Below, in pieces: positions 1 through 12,330 of a DNA stretch of 64,000 nucleotides. Made by a program: the position numbers and the translations under genes. The notes under the pieces were generated by a model, which was not told where the DNA came from, did not search any database, and saw only the letters and a program-made list of their open reading frames with translations. How positions within the stretch are numbered: position 1 is the first letter of the stretch; each line of letters starts with the position of its first letter. The stretch is taken from assembly GCA_036245805.1 (NCBI GenBank), contig BTRK01000004.1, forward strand, positions 4,402,001 to 4,466,000, in the 5' to 3' direction. This DNA comes from Pristionchus mayeri (lineage: Eukaryota; Nematoda; Chromadorea; Rhabditida; Neodiplogasteridae).

Positions 1-1632
1 TCAGGCGTTGTTCTCACCATCACTGTTATTCTACTCGCCACCAGCAGAAATTCAGGAAGAAACGCGATTTGGAAGTGAAACACGATCGCATTCAGTAATA
101 GTGGGTAGATGTAGAATATGGCTGCGCATAATGTCTGAAATATGAATACAATGACTAAACATTTAAACGTTCTCAACAAATCTAAGCTCACCTGCTTTAC
201 CAAAACAGCGCTGATGGTTCGCTTCATCCGCATTGTGTTCGAAGACGTCACCGTCTATATTTTTAATGATTTAATTGTCCATTAATCTTCTTTCGGAGAA
301 TTGGTACCTTCCTCCTCAGGAATCGAACAGTTGTCGCAACGAGAAAAAATCGAATTGGAGCGCTTACAGCGATTGAGAAAATCACAACATATGATTCTGA
401 ATTAGAGCTGAATATTTCCAGATACCGTTCTAAAGTTAGTTCACCGACCATATTTGTAAAGACCGCAATTGCCTATATCTCCGTAGACCATAACAGAGGT
501 GGCGAATTCACTTATCCAACGCAACTCTTCTCTCTGCAGTTTTTGAATCATTTGTATCAATACTCATTTATATTCGGCTGTTGTTTCGCCTGTTCAGGGG
601 CAATAATTCGATGTCATCACTACTGGATATGAAGTCCTACATTGAGTATATGTTCCTTGTCGGGTGGATCGGAACCAGCGTAATGGGTGGCGACGATATT
701 GAGCGAGAGGCTAACGTACAACCCACAAACTATGAATGCAAGAGTCCTGAAAGTACCAATTTCCCTCGTAACTTCACATCGGAACACTTTCCAAACTCTG
801 GAGAAGTCCATGAGAAATGCAAAAACAGTGCAAGTAAATCCTCTTCCACACTCTCTATTTCCACTTAAAATGCGTATTTGAGACTTTGGAGGCGAGGTTC
901 AATTACAGAGCACGTGCCCGAATGGCGCAGAGATCATCAAAACAGAGCGGCGTGGAGAGTGTTTGCGCAGCCTCTCATTGTCTTGGCTCACTTTCGCGAG
1001 AGGAGGAGATGGCTGTTGGGGGGCATGATCTGCTGGTGCATCATCAGCAGCATGAAGAGGAGGATACAGATTGACTGCACCATGAACGCCGTCTCGATCG
1101 TCTGCAGGGACACCGCATAAAAAACCAGTCTATGCCCTCGCAATGGCACTATGTCGGATGAGAGCTATGACGTCATGCCGCCTTTGATATATCAAAGGCG
1201 GCATGACGTCACAGTTCTCATCCGACCTTGTGCCCTCACAATCCCATGCTCGATCGGTCTTCTTACCTTTACTGTGCGAAAGATAAAACATGAAATCATC
1301 TTGAACGAGCTCACCATTGCATTGTATCCTCCGATGGCCGTGCACACTGGTCCGGCGCAGAAGTTGATAGGGTAGGGAAGGAGGGTGTATCCGCGGAAAA
1401 GGAAGCATGTCCAGATGTCGTGCGCGAGCATCTGCGCCTGACCAAGTTCGTCATTATCAGTGTAAATGCAGGAGTGAATTAGCGTGGTAAGCGTCTCTCT
1501 GTATAAGAATAGCTAATAACTGTACTTGGTTTAGTAGATATCCAACTCGGACGGCGCGTGCCCATGACTTGGCGTGAAAGAGGAGCAGGTAGAATACACA
1601 GGCATGTATAACCAATGCGAGCGCTCCATACA
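1..1632 (-). CDS. Srh/Sri-like 7TM chemoreceptor gene, 3' part outside window
   Basis: A nematode serpentine chemoreceptor of the Srh/Sri type, expected in the membrane of chemosensory neurons. Exons read on the minus strand are 1526-1632, 1315-1437 (containing HDIWTCFLFRGYTLLPYP, the conserved segment after TM2) and 992-1101 (TM5 plus MMHQQIMPP). Further transmembrane coding lies at about 620-811 and 1-130 (LLLNAIVFHFQIAFLPEF). The gene at 7069-8312 is a paralogue with the same order of exons and the same HD[IV]WxCFLFR motif, which is the main support for the model. A 90-bp MITE lies in the intron between 1102 and 1314. The 5' end (start codon) was not identified and the 3' end runs off the window. 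The family is an assignment from sequence pattern; Srh versus Sri is not settled. Confidence 0.6.
1145..1234. mobile_element. 90-bp palindromic MITE, copy 1 (hAT-like)
   Basis: A near-perfect hairpin centred on TATATA, with ends GGCAC/GTGCC. It is flanked by 8-bp near-duplicates, CTCGCAAT at 1137-1144 and CTCACAAT at 1235-1242 (one mismatch). Each arm carries a TGACGTCA word. The copies at 58182-58271 and 61546-61635 have the same length. The 8-bp target duplication suggests a hAT-type element mobilised in trans. It sits in an intron of the receptor gene. Confidence 0.85.
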
Positions 1633-4600
1633 CTGATTGAAACCTGACATACTCAATATTTATTTGATTCTAAAATGGTGGGTAATGAAAATCGGAAATC
1701 CTCCGTGAACAGTTGGAAAAGTGAGTGAAAATGCATGCCTTTGATAAATGGGTAGGACGTAGTCCCTATCAATATTGAGCCCGTAGCGGAGCGACGTCGG
1801 CATCAGAGAAAGTTCGCTAGTTTGAATATTGTTAAAATGAAGGCATTATTTCGGTGCAATTAAAATGAACTCGCCACGCGGTCGTAGTCTCAACAATTGA
1901 TTAATTTTCTTCAGTAAATACGCATGCATCAATATAATCTAAGGAGGGTACCTCACTTCATAACAACTCGCAATATGTGATGTACAAGAATAACTTGGAG
2001 AGTATTCTAAGCGAATAGTACATGTGTATTGAACAACGCTCGTACGTGAAGAACATAGCGTTATGCCGAATGATCATAGAAAAGTTTTACGTAGGTCATG
2101 AGTTTATAAGAGAAAACGAAGATTAAATTGCGAAGGAACGGGAATTCTAACAGGGAAGTTGTACAGCAACCGTGAACACAGGAGATAACTCATGAAAGGA
2201 TGATATTTAATTAAAAGTCTATCAGCATTCATGATGAAAAATAGTCACCCCTTCATGGGAAGTGCATGCCCATGGCAAAGCAATGGATTTATTTTGAACT
2301 GAGAAGGAACCAAGCAAACGTAGACTTCAGTTTGTTGTAAAATGAGAGAGCAAACAAAGGGCATAGCAACGTAATCAGATATCTCCAAGCGCGTTGCTCC
2401 AATATTTGCGAGAACATTGAAATGCGACTGAAATTATGGAAGCATAGTAGTATGTATTCAAGTTTGTTTCTATGCACTGGGAGAGTCGAATGGTGGTAAA
2501 TATTTTTATAATATCAGGAAGTTTCGATAGGGTAGGGGCTCAAATGTCGTTCGCTCCACTCTTTGCAACCCTCACAAGACGAGGAAGCATGGGGAGCAAT
2601 GAATAAACAAGAAGGGAATTTAATGAACAAGGGGTTTCTCGCATTCTCTCCTCTCTCTAGGCATAGAGATGCGGTAATTAAAGCCTCATTTTCGACCTTC
2701 AGGAATGGGCCATTAAATTTCGGCGACATCCATTTCTGAGCACGCTTGAAACAAACATCGTACTCGTCATCTAGCATTGCAACCATTCGGAGTGAATGTG
2801 TGCAATTGAGATCTACACTTGACAGCGTTGATTAACCATCTCTATGAGCAACAACGTCAAAAGCATGTCAAAGGCAAAGTCGCAATTGAGGATTCAGCTG
2901 GGCATAACTACATGTTCACAATACGGTATGCATTGCGTGTAGATCACGAATAAATTTCACTATTTCTCTCGAGTGATTCTAAAAATATAATGAGATCTCT
3001 TAGAATCACGAATAAGATTACCTACTGGAAAGAGAGCTGCCTTTTGAATGCGCTGTTCTTTTATATTTAGCATTTCGCAAAATAGATGAGCTCGTTCACA
3101 CTGAATCTATATGGCCACACCAGGCCCATGTGCACCGTATGCGGCACCTCTACACTAGAGTTCGAAATCCAACCCAACCCGACACCGCGGGTACCCGCGA
3201 ATGAAGAATGAGAGGGAGAATTATATCGGGTAATTCGTGCAAAATGATCCATTACCCGAGATAGTGACTGTGCAATATTGCGCTAATGTGCGTTTTTGAC
3301 TATTGCTCGCCAGTCTACACAGCCCAGACTCGCGAGGAATCGGGAAAACAAGGACGCATACGGGACAACGCGCAGTGACGAATCACCACAAAGAATGGAA
3401 CACGAATACACCACTCTACGACGAACTGTAGGAGAACTGTTTACTAGTGACCATAATCACGAGTCGTTCAGATGGATCACTAACAGCCACACACACACGT
3501 GATGACAAATCATCACACAGAGAGAAACCCGAAAGCTTCTCCCTACGACAGCGAACTCCGAAGGATTCGAACAACCATAGATCTCGAAAGAACCCTAGTA
3601 CGCAACCAGCAAAAGGCAGAAAAGGAATACCAGATAAAATGAAATAGAAAATGCCGGCCGGAAGACAAGAAGATTAGCGCAGAAAACGTGTTACACGACT
3701 ACGTGAATAAGCCTCTTGAAATCCCCTTGCAAAACCCCTTGAAAGAGAGAAAAAATAGTAATAAATATTTATAAAAGATACATATTAAAAGATATTTAAA
3801 AGGTATTTACATATTAAAACAACATCATCCGACGACGACCGAGAGAGGAAGGCCAAATAAACAAGAATTTACAGGTCGGTGAAGCGCGTATGGGTACAGT
3901 ACGCTAACAATCGAGGCAAGAATCCATGAAACCTCGAGTAAAACTCGGGCAAACGAATGGAAAAGAATTACGGTAGATTAGTTCAAACGGCAGGTCAAAC
4001 TGGTCACGTGTATGAACTACTGTACGAATTAAATATTGTGACGATTATAGGGAGTAATTATTGATTATGGTTTATTCTAGAGAGGAAACCCCTTTCCGAG
4101 TACATGTCAGAAATTTATTTGGTTCGGTAACGGAATCGAAAATCAAAAATACAATATTTAACTAACGTTATGGAAGGAGACAAATTCATTATCTTGTAGA
4201 ATCGCCTTTCCAAGGCGTGCAAAATCTAACAGAGATGAATACAAAAAAAATCCATTAGATGAAAAAATTGTATTGCAGGCATATTATTGTACTTTCTGCC
4301 AATGTTAATTTGCACGCAACGGATTGACCTGAGAAGTACTCTGAAAAATATTAGCCACAGTCTTCCCTGAATCCTCTCTAACCGTCTGCTGAGACACTTT
4401 CGTCGTTCTTGTGGGGGCAGTTTTCCGAACGAAGACGAGAAGAAGAATTGCCTTATTGATGATTTGAATTGTGGTATAGGAATGAACCACAGAAAGAAGC
4501 CAATGAGGAAGGAGAGATACTGCACTCTAGACCGAGAAGCATCGTTAAGCCTAACCCAATTGGTACGGAGAGGAGGACGAGTGGCAATATGACCTAATTT

Positions 4601-4802
4601 GAGACGGAATGGTTATTATAATATCAATTTATATTGATACCTGAGCGACTTGTATATGGAGAAATCTGCGCCGCATTTGTTGTTCTGCTGTGCTAAAGTT
4701 TTTTTTTTCTCATTTTGTCAGTTCGTACGAAGAAAAATGTCGATCAGCTCCCGCGCAAATGCTCATCATATCAATTTTCGTGTATTTTTTATTAAATATA
4801 CC
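1633..4802. other. Intergenic, no gene recognised
   Basis: AT-rich sequence with many stops in all frames and only short open frames. It holds no recognisable domain, RNA gene or clear tandem repeat. It may contain the promoter and first exon of the receptor gene ending at 1632. Confidence 0.5.
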
Positions 4803-6095
4803 GAAATATCACGCCATTCACGAGAGAATCGAGCTAGAATCGCGATTCATGGGAACGGAGAGGAAATCGTGAAATGAGTTCTGTTTGGTTTTGGCCATCC
4901 TAAGGCATGCCTGAGTGACCCCTGAAATGTTATAGTGCACGCTTCATTTTGGAGCTCCTTATGTAGGGTCGGATACCTGCATCACTAACTTTGAGAGCTG
5001 TTTTCTTGGATACGGTAAAGGTAAAGGTAAAGGTACATCCCGTCTTCGAGACTGGGCTCGCGGGAGAACACTGCTAGGCCAGTGTCAATTTGGGCGGATT
5101 CAGTCCGGAGTGCCCACCTTTTGCAGACCTATTTACCTGCGTGATCTAGTCACGACTACCAATTCCCCGTCCCCAATGGATAGGCGCCTTGGTGAGGCGG
5201 AGACGGACGGCCGGGAATCGAACCCGGGTGGGATGTAATGGGAGGGCGCGCCATAGACCACTACACCACTTCGGTAAAAGATAGAGCAAAATTGACCTCT
5301 GAGTGACCCCAACTCATTTTTCGAGCTCTATAAATCTATCGAAACCATTTTCTCTAAAACTTATTTCCAACAGCGGTACATTCCATGCCAAGTTTTTCAA
5401 AAGTGTAGGTGAAGACGCAGCTCAAATTTGCATTTTAGATGCAGCTCAGCGAGAGCGTTCCAATGAGTGGTATGCGAAAAAAAACACGAGGTTGCCTGTG
5501 AGAGTGTCGCCATTTTTACTTCGTTTGGACCGTTTGAACTTTATTTTCAACAGAAGATCTTATTTCACTCCGCACTTTTCGAAGTGAGCGGATGAAAATT
5601 ATCGATGTTCAATCAAAACCTCTGTCGAGAAAAAAGTTCAAACGAACCAAGCGAAGTAAAAAGGGCGAAACTCTCACAGGCAACTTCGTATATTTTTCGC
5701 AAACCACTCATTGGAAAGCTCTCGCTGAGCTAAATCTACTGTAAAAATTTGAGCTGCATTTCACCTACATTTTGAGATATTTGACCTGAAGTGTACAACC
5801 GTTGAACATGTGTCTTAATGAAAATGGTTTAGATTGATCGGTAGAGCTCGAAAAATGAGTTGGGGTCACTCAGAGGTCAATTTTGCTCTATCTTTTACCG
5901 TATCCAAGAAAAGAGCTCTCAAAATTAGTGATGCCGGTTTCCGACCCTACGTATTGAGCTCCAAAATGAAGTGTACACTATAACATTTCAGGGGTCACTC
6001 AGGCATGCCTTAGGATGGCAAAAACCGGTTAGATCTCATTTCACCATTCCCATGTTCATCTCGATTCTCTGATTAGAGGCGTGATATGTGATGAT
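4803..6095. mobile_element. Foldback (long inverted repeat) element
   Basis: The left half (from about 4803) and right half (to about 6095) are imperfect reverse complements of each other, with the centre near 5585 (GCACTTTTCGAAGTG). Matching landmarks include TAAGGCATGCCTGAGTGACC on the left against its complement near 5995-6012, and CCCCAACTCATTTTTCGAGC on the left against its complement at about 5848-5868. Arms are about 450-500 bp when the SINE insertion is subtracted. No transposase frame is present, so it is a non-autonomous foldback element. Confidence 0.8.
5020..5271 (-). mobile_element. tRNA-derived SINE inserted in the foldback element
   Basis: On the minus strand the element starts with a tRNA-like head: A box TGGTGTAGTGG (5258-5268) and B box GGTTCGATTCC (5214-5224), with flanking CCCGG stem pairing around the B box. 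It ends in a short (TTTACC)n tail at about 5020-5036. The empty site is preserved in the other arm of the foldback (near 5888-5905, complement of CGGTAAAAGATAGAGC), giving a target duplication of about 7 bp, CGGTAAA. The acceptor and anticodon arms are not intact, so it is not a functional tRNA gene. Confidence 0.8.
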
Positions 6096-7068
6096 CAATA
6101 TGCAAACAATTGTAATTGTTTGTTTGGTAAACACATTCATAAATTTGGAGTGAGTTATATTACTAAAAATACAAAAACAAAATGTGTCAGTTCAGGTTAT
6201 GTACATTATCAAACGGATAAACTCGCGGAGAAATAGTATCGAAAGAAGTCTTCCCTGTAGGTTTCAAGTAAAAGAGACCATGATGGTACTTTTATATGAA
6301 ATATAAATTCATAAAACTTTTCTTGATACCTCTCCTGTCATATCGCTTCTCAATTACATCATCACCGTTTTCTCATTGGGTCTCATCCCGTTCATGCACT
6401 TGATAAAGCACGGAAAAGAGCAGGAAACGCGCGAGATCAGCACTAGTTGTATTTATTTAGTGCGATCATGTGGTGGTGTTAGGCAAGAGAATAATTGTAT
6501 TTATGCAGCTGTCTGCCATCTTCCCACTCACTTACGCCATCGTGCTATTGCTTTGTAAGGGAATACGAAAGATAATGATCTCCCAGAGACTTCTGTCGAG
6601 AAGGTTAGGGCATTCAGAAATACATTTGGAAAAATCTGCAGCGAAACACCATATCAGCAGAGGAACAATACGAGCAAGCGAGAAATGCTAAGAATGAACT
6701 GTGGAAAGTATCCGTATAACCAATAGTGTTTCGTGATCACTGTATAGCTGCACCCGTTCCAGAAAGTTATTTTATCTCGCAGATATTTTATCTTTCCAAC
6801 AAATTATTTGAAAATTTCTCAGCTACCTGAAGACCTGTTAGTTTTTTGAGTGTTGCTGATTACTACTGGTGAGATCTGATTTTGTCCTGTAGAACGACAT
6901 AATTTGAAGACCACCTGAAAATATAATTTCTAATTGTATCGTATAAAATACAGACAAACCTGTTTGTATTTCGAGTTCGTAGACATCAAGTTATGGAGTT
7001 GCATCAAAGAGTTGACAGTGTACAACGGCTAAATAGTTCAAAAATTTTCATTCATAGAAAAGAATTAC
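6096..7068. other. Intergenic or 3' region of the next receptor gene
   Basis: No gene can be modelled with confidence. A plus-strand stretch at about 6470-6600 encodes a hydrophobic segment (MQLSAIFPLTYAIVLLLCKG) that could be an orphan transmembrane exon of a receptor. The last exons of the minus-strand receptor at 7069-8312 may also lie here. Confidence 0.4.
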
Positions 7069-8312
7069 CTCAATAATCGTACGTAAGATTGCTAGTATAA
7101 CTTCGGGGAAAAAATCAATTTGGTATGCCATTAGGATAAAAATCGCAGCAATTGGGTACACGTAGAAGACAGATACAATTGTGAGCTACAACTGAATTGG
7201 TCGACGAGTTTTTTGCCTTTTGATCATACCTGATCAATTAAGCTCCTGACGAATTTAGTCCTGAGATGGTTGGTGGTCGAACTCATGTGCTAAACGTGGA
7301 GTCGATATACGGTTGCTGCCAACAACAAACCGGCTGACGTTTTAGAATCTCTATCGAAAGTAACGTCAGACCGCCGCGCATCGGAAATAGAACGAGAACG
7401 GAGAGGAAAATAATGTAAACTTCTAAAAAATATATGTTTTGCGGTTTCTGGCACGGCCCTTTACCAATTCGAATCATTCCGACGTTGCCAATATCGCCAA
7501 AGACTGTTAGTCTTCCCGGAACTTCCCTCAACCAAGCCAGCTCTTGCCTCTGCCATCCATCGGTTCAAGGTAGGTTCAATTAGAAATTTAAAACCTCTAA
7601 GATTTGCTCCCTATTTTCCACATCTCGGCCGTATGTTCCGAATCCAAATATATTCAAGCATAGAAATGCGTAGAGAATGGAGATGGCAGTAATTTGAGTG
7701 CTGAAGACAGTGCATTGAAAGCAGACAATAGCAGAGAATGACTTGCCCAGGGGACAACTTGAATTTGCTGGAGGGCATGAGAAGTCTCTGGTTCATCATC
7801 AGAAGGAGAGCGATGACAGTGGAGATTGCGTTTACCATGAAGACTGCCTCGACGATCTCAATCAAGTATTCAGTTTCCTTGACCAATTCAAGTCTAGACG
7901 ATATCAAATTGACACTTTAGGAATTCCAAACTAAGAGCTGTAATGGCTCCAGCAAGTATAAAATTAAGTGATTGTACTTTCTCAGAACGAGAGGGCATGA
8001 TTTATTTATTTCCGTGACATCGCCCACCAGTGTCCAGTGGGACTCGACGTCGTCTGACAGACATAGCAATCCCGAGCAGTGCATGATGGGATACGGTAGC
8101 AGGAAGTAGGCACGGAAGAGGAAGCACATCCAGACGTCGTGGAGGAGGAGCAGGGCCAATAAGAAAGGAGGTTTAACTAATATAAATGCCAAATGAACCT
8201 GATTGAAAAGATAGCCGATCTGCAGTGCGCGAGACATGTTTCTCGTGTGGAAAATCAACAAATAGAAAGCAAGTGGATGGAGGACAAGAGTCATCAGAAC
8301 TCCGTAGACTGT
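7069..8312 (-). CDS. Srh/Sri-like 7TM chemoreceptor gene, paralogue of the one at the window start
   Basis: Minus-strand exons encode, in order, YGVLMTLVLHPLAFYLLIFH (TM2 region, ending at acceptor 8313-8315), HDVWMCFLFRAYFLLPYPIM, a TM5 exon with MVNAISTVIALLLMMNQ at about 7745-7860, a further hydrophobic segment near 7390-7430, and YPIAAIFILMAYQIDFFPEV down to donor 7067-7068. The order matches the gene at 1-1632. One intron of the paralogue appears retained: a 42-nt stretch (complement of about 8156-8197) starts GTTCA but ends TTATTG instead of an AG, is stop-free and keeps frame, adding 14 residues. First and last exons are not resolved. Function is inferred from family: ligand detection by sensory neurons. 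Confidence 0.6.
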
Positions 8313-9764
8313 CTGAAACCTTTACGCGGAAATAATGCGTATATTTGGACAAGTTACGGACTTTCTAACTGTATTCATTGAAAAATCTCGGTCGATATTC
8401 AGTCCGAAACGGAAGCTGTCGTTACACATTCTGCAGCTGTCTGAATGGCATGCGCTCAAAACAAGAAATGAATGGGACGATAACAGATAAAACGAGATCT
8501 GTAATGAACGAATGCTGAAGGTGCCTGCGCATACCTAGTACTGCATGAAAGGACAGAGTCGAGCTTGAATGGAGGAAATCATGAGGGACTAAGAATTGAT
8601 TTCCCCCGGGAAATAGTAATTCAATTACTCGAATTTCAGCAACTTTTTTTCGAATTACTATGGTAAATAAGTTCTAGCGGAAACTACGTTCGCATTATGT
8701 TCATAACGCAATATATTGTGTGATTGGCATAGTTTGAAATTCTCAATTCTAATGCGTAAGTAATATGTTTTGCGTGCTGCGTCCTTCAGTACTGCTGATT
8801 GTCAAGAAGGGGGCTACTCCGTGCGGGTGTGCTCTTCTTATTGAGAACCACAGACTACATTGCAGAATTTGTGAAGCAGTACAACTACAAGAAGTACCGT
8901 CAGTACAACTTTACAGTAATTTATGGGATAATCTTATTACAGAGTGACTAGTGGTTCGTTAAATTTACAAATAGAATATGGAAAATCTTATCGGAATCTC
9001 TTACAGAATCTATTCCTAGGACTATGATGAGAAATGGGGATAAAAATTTGATTTAATTGCTGGGATCTGAAAAGTGTTGACTGCACTGAAATGAAATTTT
9101 GGGAATGGATGAAAATCACGAAAGAAGTAGAGGAATCTTCAAATTGGAATAGTGCAATCAGCAGCACAGCCTACAAACGGATTAGGTAAGTTGGTTTTTC
9201 GATACAATGCTCAAAGCAAAATACCTATATCATCGCCAGCATTATTATTTGAATATTTAACGAAAGAAATGAAACTGGAATAGAATCTGGTGTGCGTTTC
9301 CAAGTGGCTCCCAGTTTCGTCGCATTCATGTAAAATGTCTCATTTGCTAATAATTGTGGGTTCTTGAATGGTTGAAGCAATAAAAAGCGTGGATATCACG
9401 GTATTTCCCATTGGGATTATCTTCTTTCTCCGAATAATCGAGATCAGTCCATCTCTATAACGTGAAAGAGATTGCGTAACTATGGTTCTCTTGATGGAAT
9501 TGATTCCGGAATTCCATTCGTTATTGGAATTCCAATAAGAGACGATTTTGCACCCCGATCATTTTGATCGAAGATCGGTCAAAATCACTCTTTTCCATTG
9601 AGTTTCACCGACAAATCACCTTCCTTGTTAATGGAATTCCATATAGTTATTGGAATTCCAATTGCTTTTCAATTCCAACGTCAAGATTCAACATCAAGAT
9701 TGCGCAACCTCTCATCAGTATAATAAACACACATTTTGGTAAATTATATGCATAAATCCCTTGC
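8313..9764. other. Intergenic
   Basis: No gene recognised. At about 9500-9665 the palindrome TGGAATTCCA recurs four times in direct and inverted form, a small local repeat. The rest is AT-rich with frequent stops. Confidence 0.5.
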
Positions 9765-9948
9765 TTACCTGTAATCTTTCATGAGTACAATAAGGATAAT
9801 TGCATCCCAAGCGGGGAAGCATGAAGTGAATAGCATGCACAAATCATCCATCTTGAAAATTGGCAATCGGAAAAATGGAAGATTCAAGACACAGAAATAT
9901 GGAATGTACACGAAGATGAGTGGTACGAGAGTCTGAATGGGCGAAAAG

Positions 9949-10020
<72 letters not shown>

Positions 10021-11008
10021 GAAAGAATGTAATCAAACCTGTCCACAGACTGCGATGAACAACTTCAGCTGCATGTTCAGAGCTTGCATTGAGATCGTTT
10101 CTGTTCGTTGAATGTAGTAAAAAGTGAGAATGCCAAAGGTTGAAGCGATCGAGAACGAAATAATCATAATTGCGTTGTAGCACATCAACATAACAAATAT
10201 TTGCAATTGAAAGTTGCCTGATTCCTGAATAGTATGCTGATTAATTTCACATCTCAAACATGCCCAGTGGTCCATCATGAGCCAGCCTTCCTTGAACTCT
10301 TTCCCGAATCGTCTACCAGTTTCGGAAATGAGCACGGTTTTGCCTACTTCAGTTCCTTCTCCAGTCAATCCATTGATGCACATCAGATACCTCAAATTTC
10401 GACCGTGCGAATATTTATAGTACCCATTTTACCAAGTGATAAATCCAATAACCGGGATTGTGCACAAAAAGACTATGAACTTGCTGTTGGAGAATAGGTG
10501 TATCAGATTTGGCCGTCTTATGGACCAGTAACGATAGAGAAAATGAATGTTCATGAGTGTAAACGGAACAGTGAAGCACGAACAGTAGAATGCGGTTATT
10601 TTCTGATTGCAGTATTCATCATTTTAACTGATCGCGGCAACATACTCTGTATTCAAAATTCGAAACAACTCCAAAGGTAGTTCCAACAATGACCACTCTC
10701 TGCAACAATTCTCATTTTAAAGTATTGGATTTGAATTATAGTATTGGAAATAGTTCAAGAAATAACTGGACGGTATACCGGTTCGATCACAGCGTGCAAG
10801 ACAATTAGATAGACATCGTAAGTGGTGAAAATAGTGAGCAACTGCTTGTAGGCTCCGAGCGATTTTTTTCGAGAACCGACGAATTGCATACAAGAGCAAG
10901 CAATTCAGAGCGATTCCTGCACCTTATAAACGAAAATAGAGCATTTCAGAAGACAGACGAATGCGTACCGAGATGTACGTTTTCGACAATGGCTGATGCA
11001 GAAAGCAT
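9765..11008 (-). CDS. Str-class 7TM chemoreceptor gene with a one-base frameshift
   Basis: Six exons on the minus strand: 10969-11008 (start MLSASAIVEN), 10779-10922, 10646-10699, 10433-10602, 10039-10390 and 9765-9932 (ends MKDYR then stop). Exon sizes match those of the paralogue at 29043-30213 (54, 170 and 168 nt are identical in size). Str-type features are LLYAIRRF after TM1, VVIVGTTFGV, SIRRP, and QTLVPLIFVYIPYFC leading to a terminal PAWDAIILIVLMKDYR. The second exon has a run of seven T (10863-10869) where the paralogue alignment predicts six, which breaks the frame after RFSKK. This is either a real pseudogene lesion or a homopolymer sequencing error; all other exons are open and in phase. 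A second possible end exists because the final codons overlap a good donor (CAG/GTAAGC). Expected role: odorant receptor in sensory cilia. Confidence 0.8.
9951..10018. repeat. (AAT)n microsatellite in a receptor intron
   Basis: About 22 uninterrupted AAT/ATA units. They lie in the last intron of the Str-like gene (intron 9933-10038). Confidence 0.95.
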
Positions 11009-12330
11009 CTTGCAAACACTGTTCACGCGAAGAACTGGCAGTGATCGTTTGTAGATTATCGTACCATGTCATCATTACAAGCGCTGAAAATTTATATATA
11101 ATGTGTGATTGTCCAACTTAATTTCCCTTGGGGTTGTCATTGATCGTCTGGGCGCTCGAAGGTTGGTATCGTACTCAGTAACTAATATCACGATAAGACT
11201 CTTTCGATAGTGAGACGTTTCGTGACAAAAAGTACGTTTTCAAAGGTCCAATGAAAGAACTGAAACTTTAACAGTTGCTATAAGAAATCCTCTCATTACG
11301 ATTATCATTGTCACCGGCACTGTCGTGTGTGGGTGTGTTGCGAAGAGAACGGGAAATTATCAGTTGAACAGATATAAGATCATTAGCCAAATTATCATCA
11401 TTTATCAGTAGTCCTCATTACCGTTTAGGTATATAATTTGCGTTCCCTTGTGGTTGGCTTCCGGAAGTGCGGGCACATGATGAATGGTTGATGAACTTCG
11501 CTGAGCAAAACGGAACGCTAAAAATACGCTTCGTGGTGTGATGTAGATATGTTGATTGAAGAATGCATATTTTCAGACAACATGCACAAATGAATTTTCT
11601 TTGATTTACCCAAATTCCAGTTTTCCAAGGGTTCGCTTCTGATTGCAGACGCTTAATTTCAGTATTCAGCCGTAATAACGTTCATTCTGATAACGAAGAG
11701 TGGTTTCCCGAGTTTGCACTTCCCTTCCATTCCACAATTTATGAATTGGTCTCATCTTGGAGACAAAAAATTTTCATATTGTTTCATCTTACAATCATAA
11801 CTGTCTTTCTTCCAGCAGCACCATCTGGAATCTGAACAACACCTAAGAATTTTGATCTGTTTTTTGCGACGAATACATGTGTTCAACCGATACATGGCGT
11901 AAATATTCTCCGCATGCGTATTCAGATTCAATTGGTATGGTCAACTTAGGCGTCTTGGTCCCCTTAGTCATTCCTGGAGTAGTGCTCAAGAGCCTCTCGT
12001 AGTAGTCTTACTTTGTGAATTTGCATAAGTAGTCCTCATTACCGTTTAGTTATACGGTGTCTTCATAATTTTGTATACGGCGTCTAGTTGCAGGCCTTTC
12101 CGTTTCCATCGGAGCCAGCCCACGACGTAGTTCATGTGTAACATTAATCGGTTAATCTATCACATAAAAAAGCAATTAGAACATCATTAAAATCTCTCGA
12201 AAAAAACTCTCAAAAACTCTCTTATAAACAACCAGCCGATTGCGCGCAATCGACTGGCATACTCCGAGAGTTAGCGTTCGTCTTATTCATTTCGGATTCA
12301 TTCTCTCAAAATCCTTTAACATTTATCCCT
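11009..12330. other. Intergenic, upstream of the Str-like gene
   Basis: No gene recognised. The 18-mer AGTCCTCATTACCGTTTA occurs near 11410 and again near 12031, a short direct repeat. From about 12320 the sequence grades into the CT tract. Confidence 0.5.

Noticed and set aside
1151..1375. Coding frames crossing the first 90-bp MITE
   Set aside because: They are translations of the palindrome. The MITE lies in an intron of the minus-strand receptor gene.
5205..5275. A tRNA gene
   Set aside because: A and B boxes are good, but the acceptor and anticodon stems do not fold as a complete tRNA. The unit continues into a 250-bp body with a tail and target duplication, so it is a SINE.
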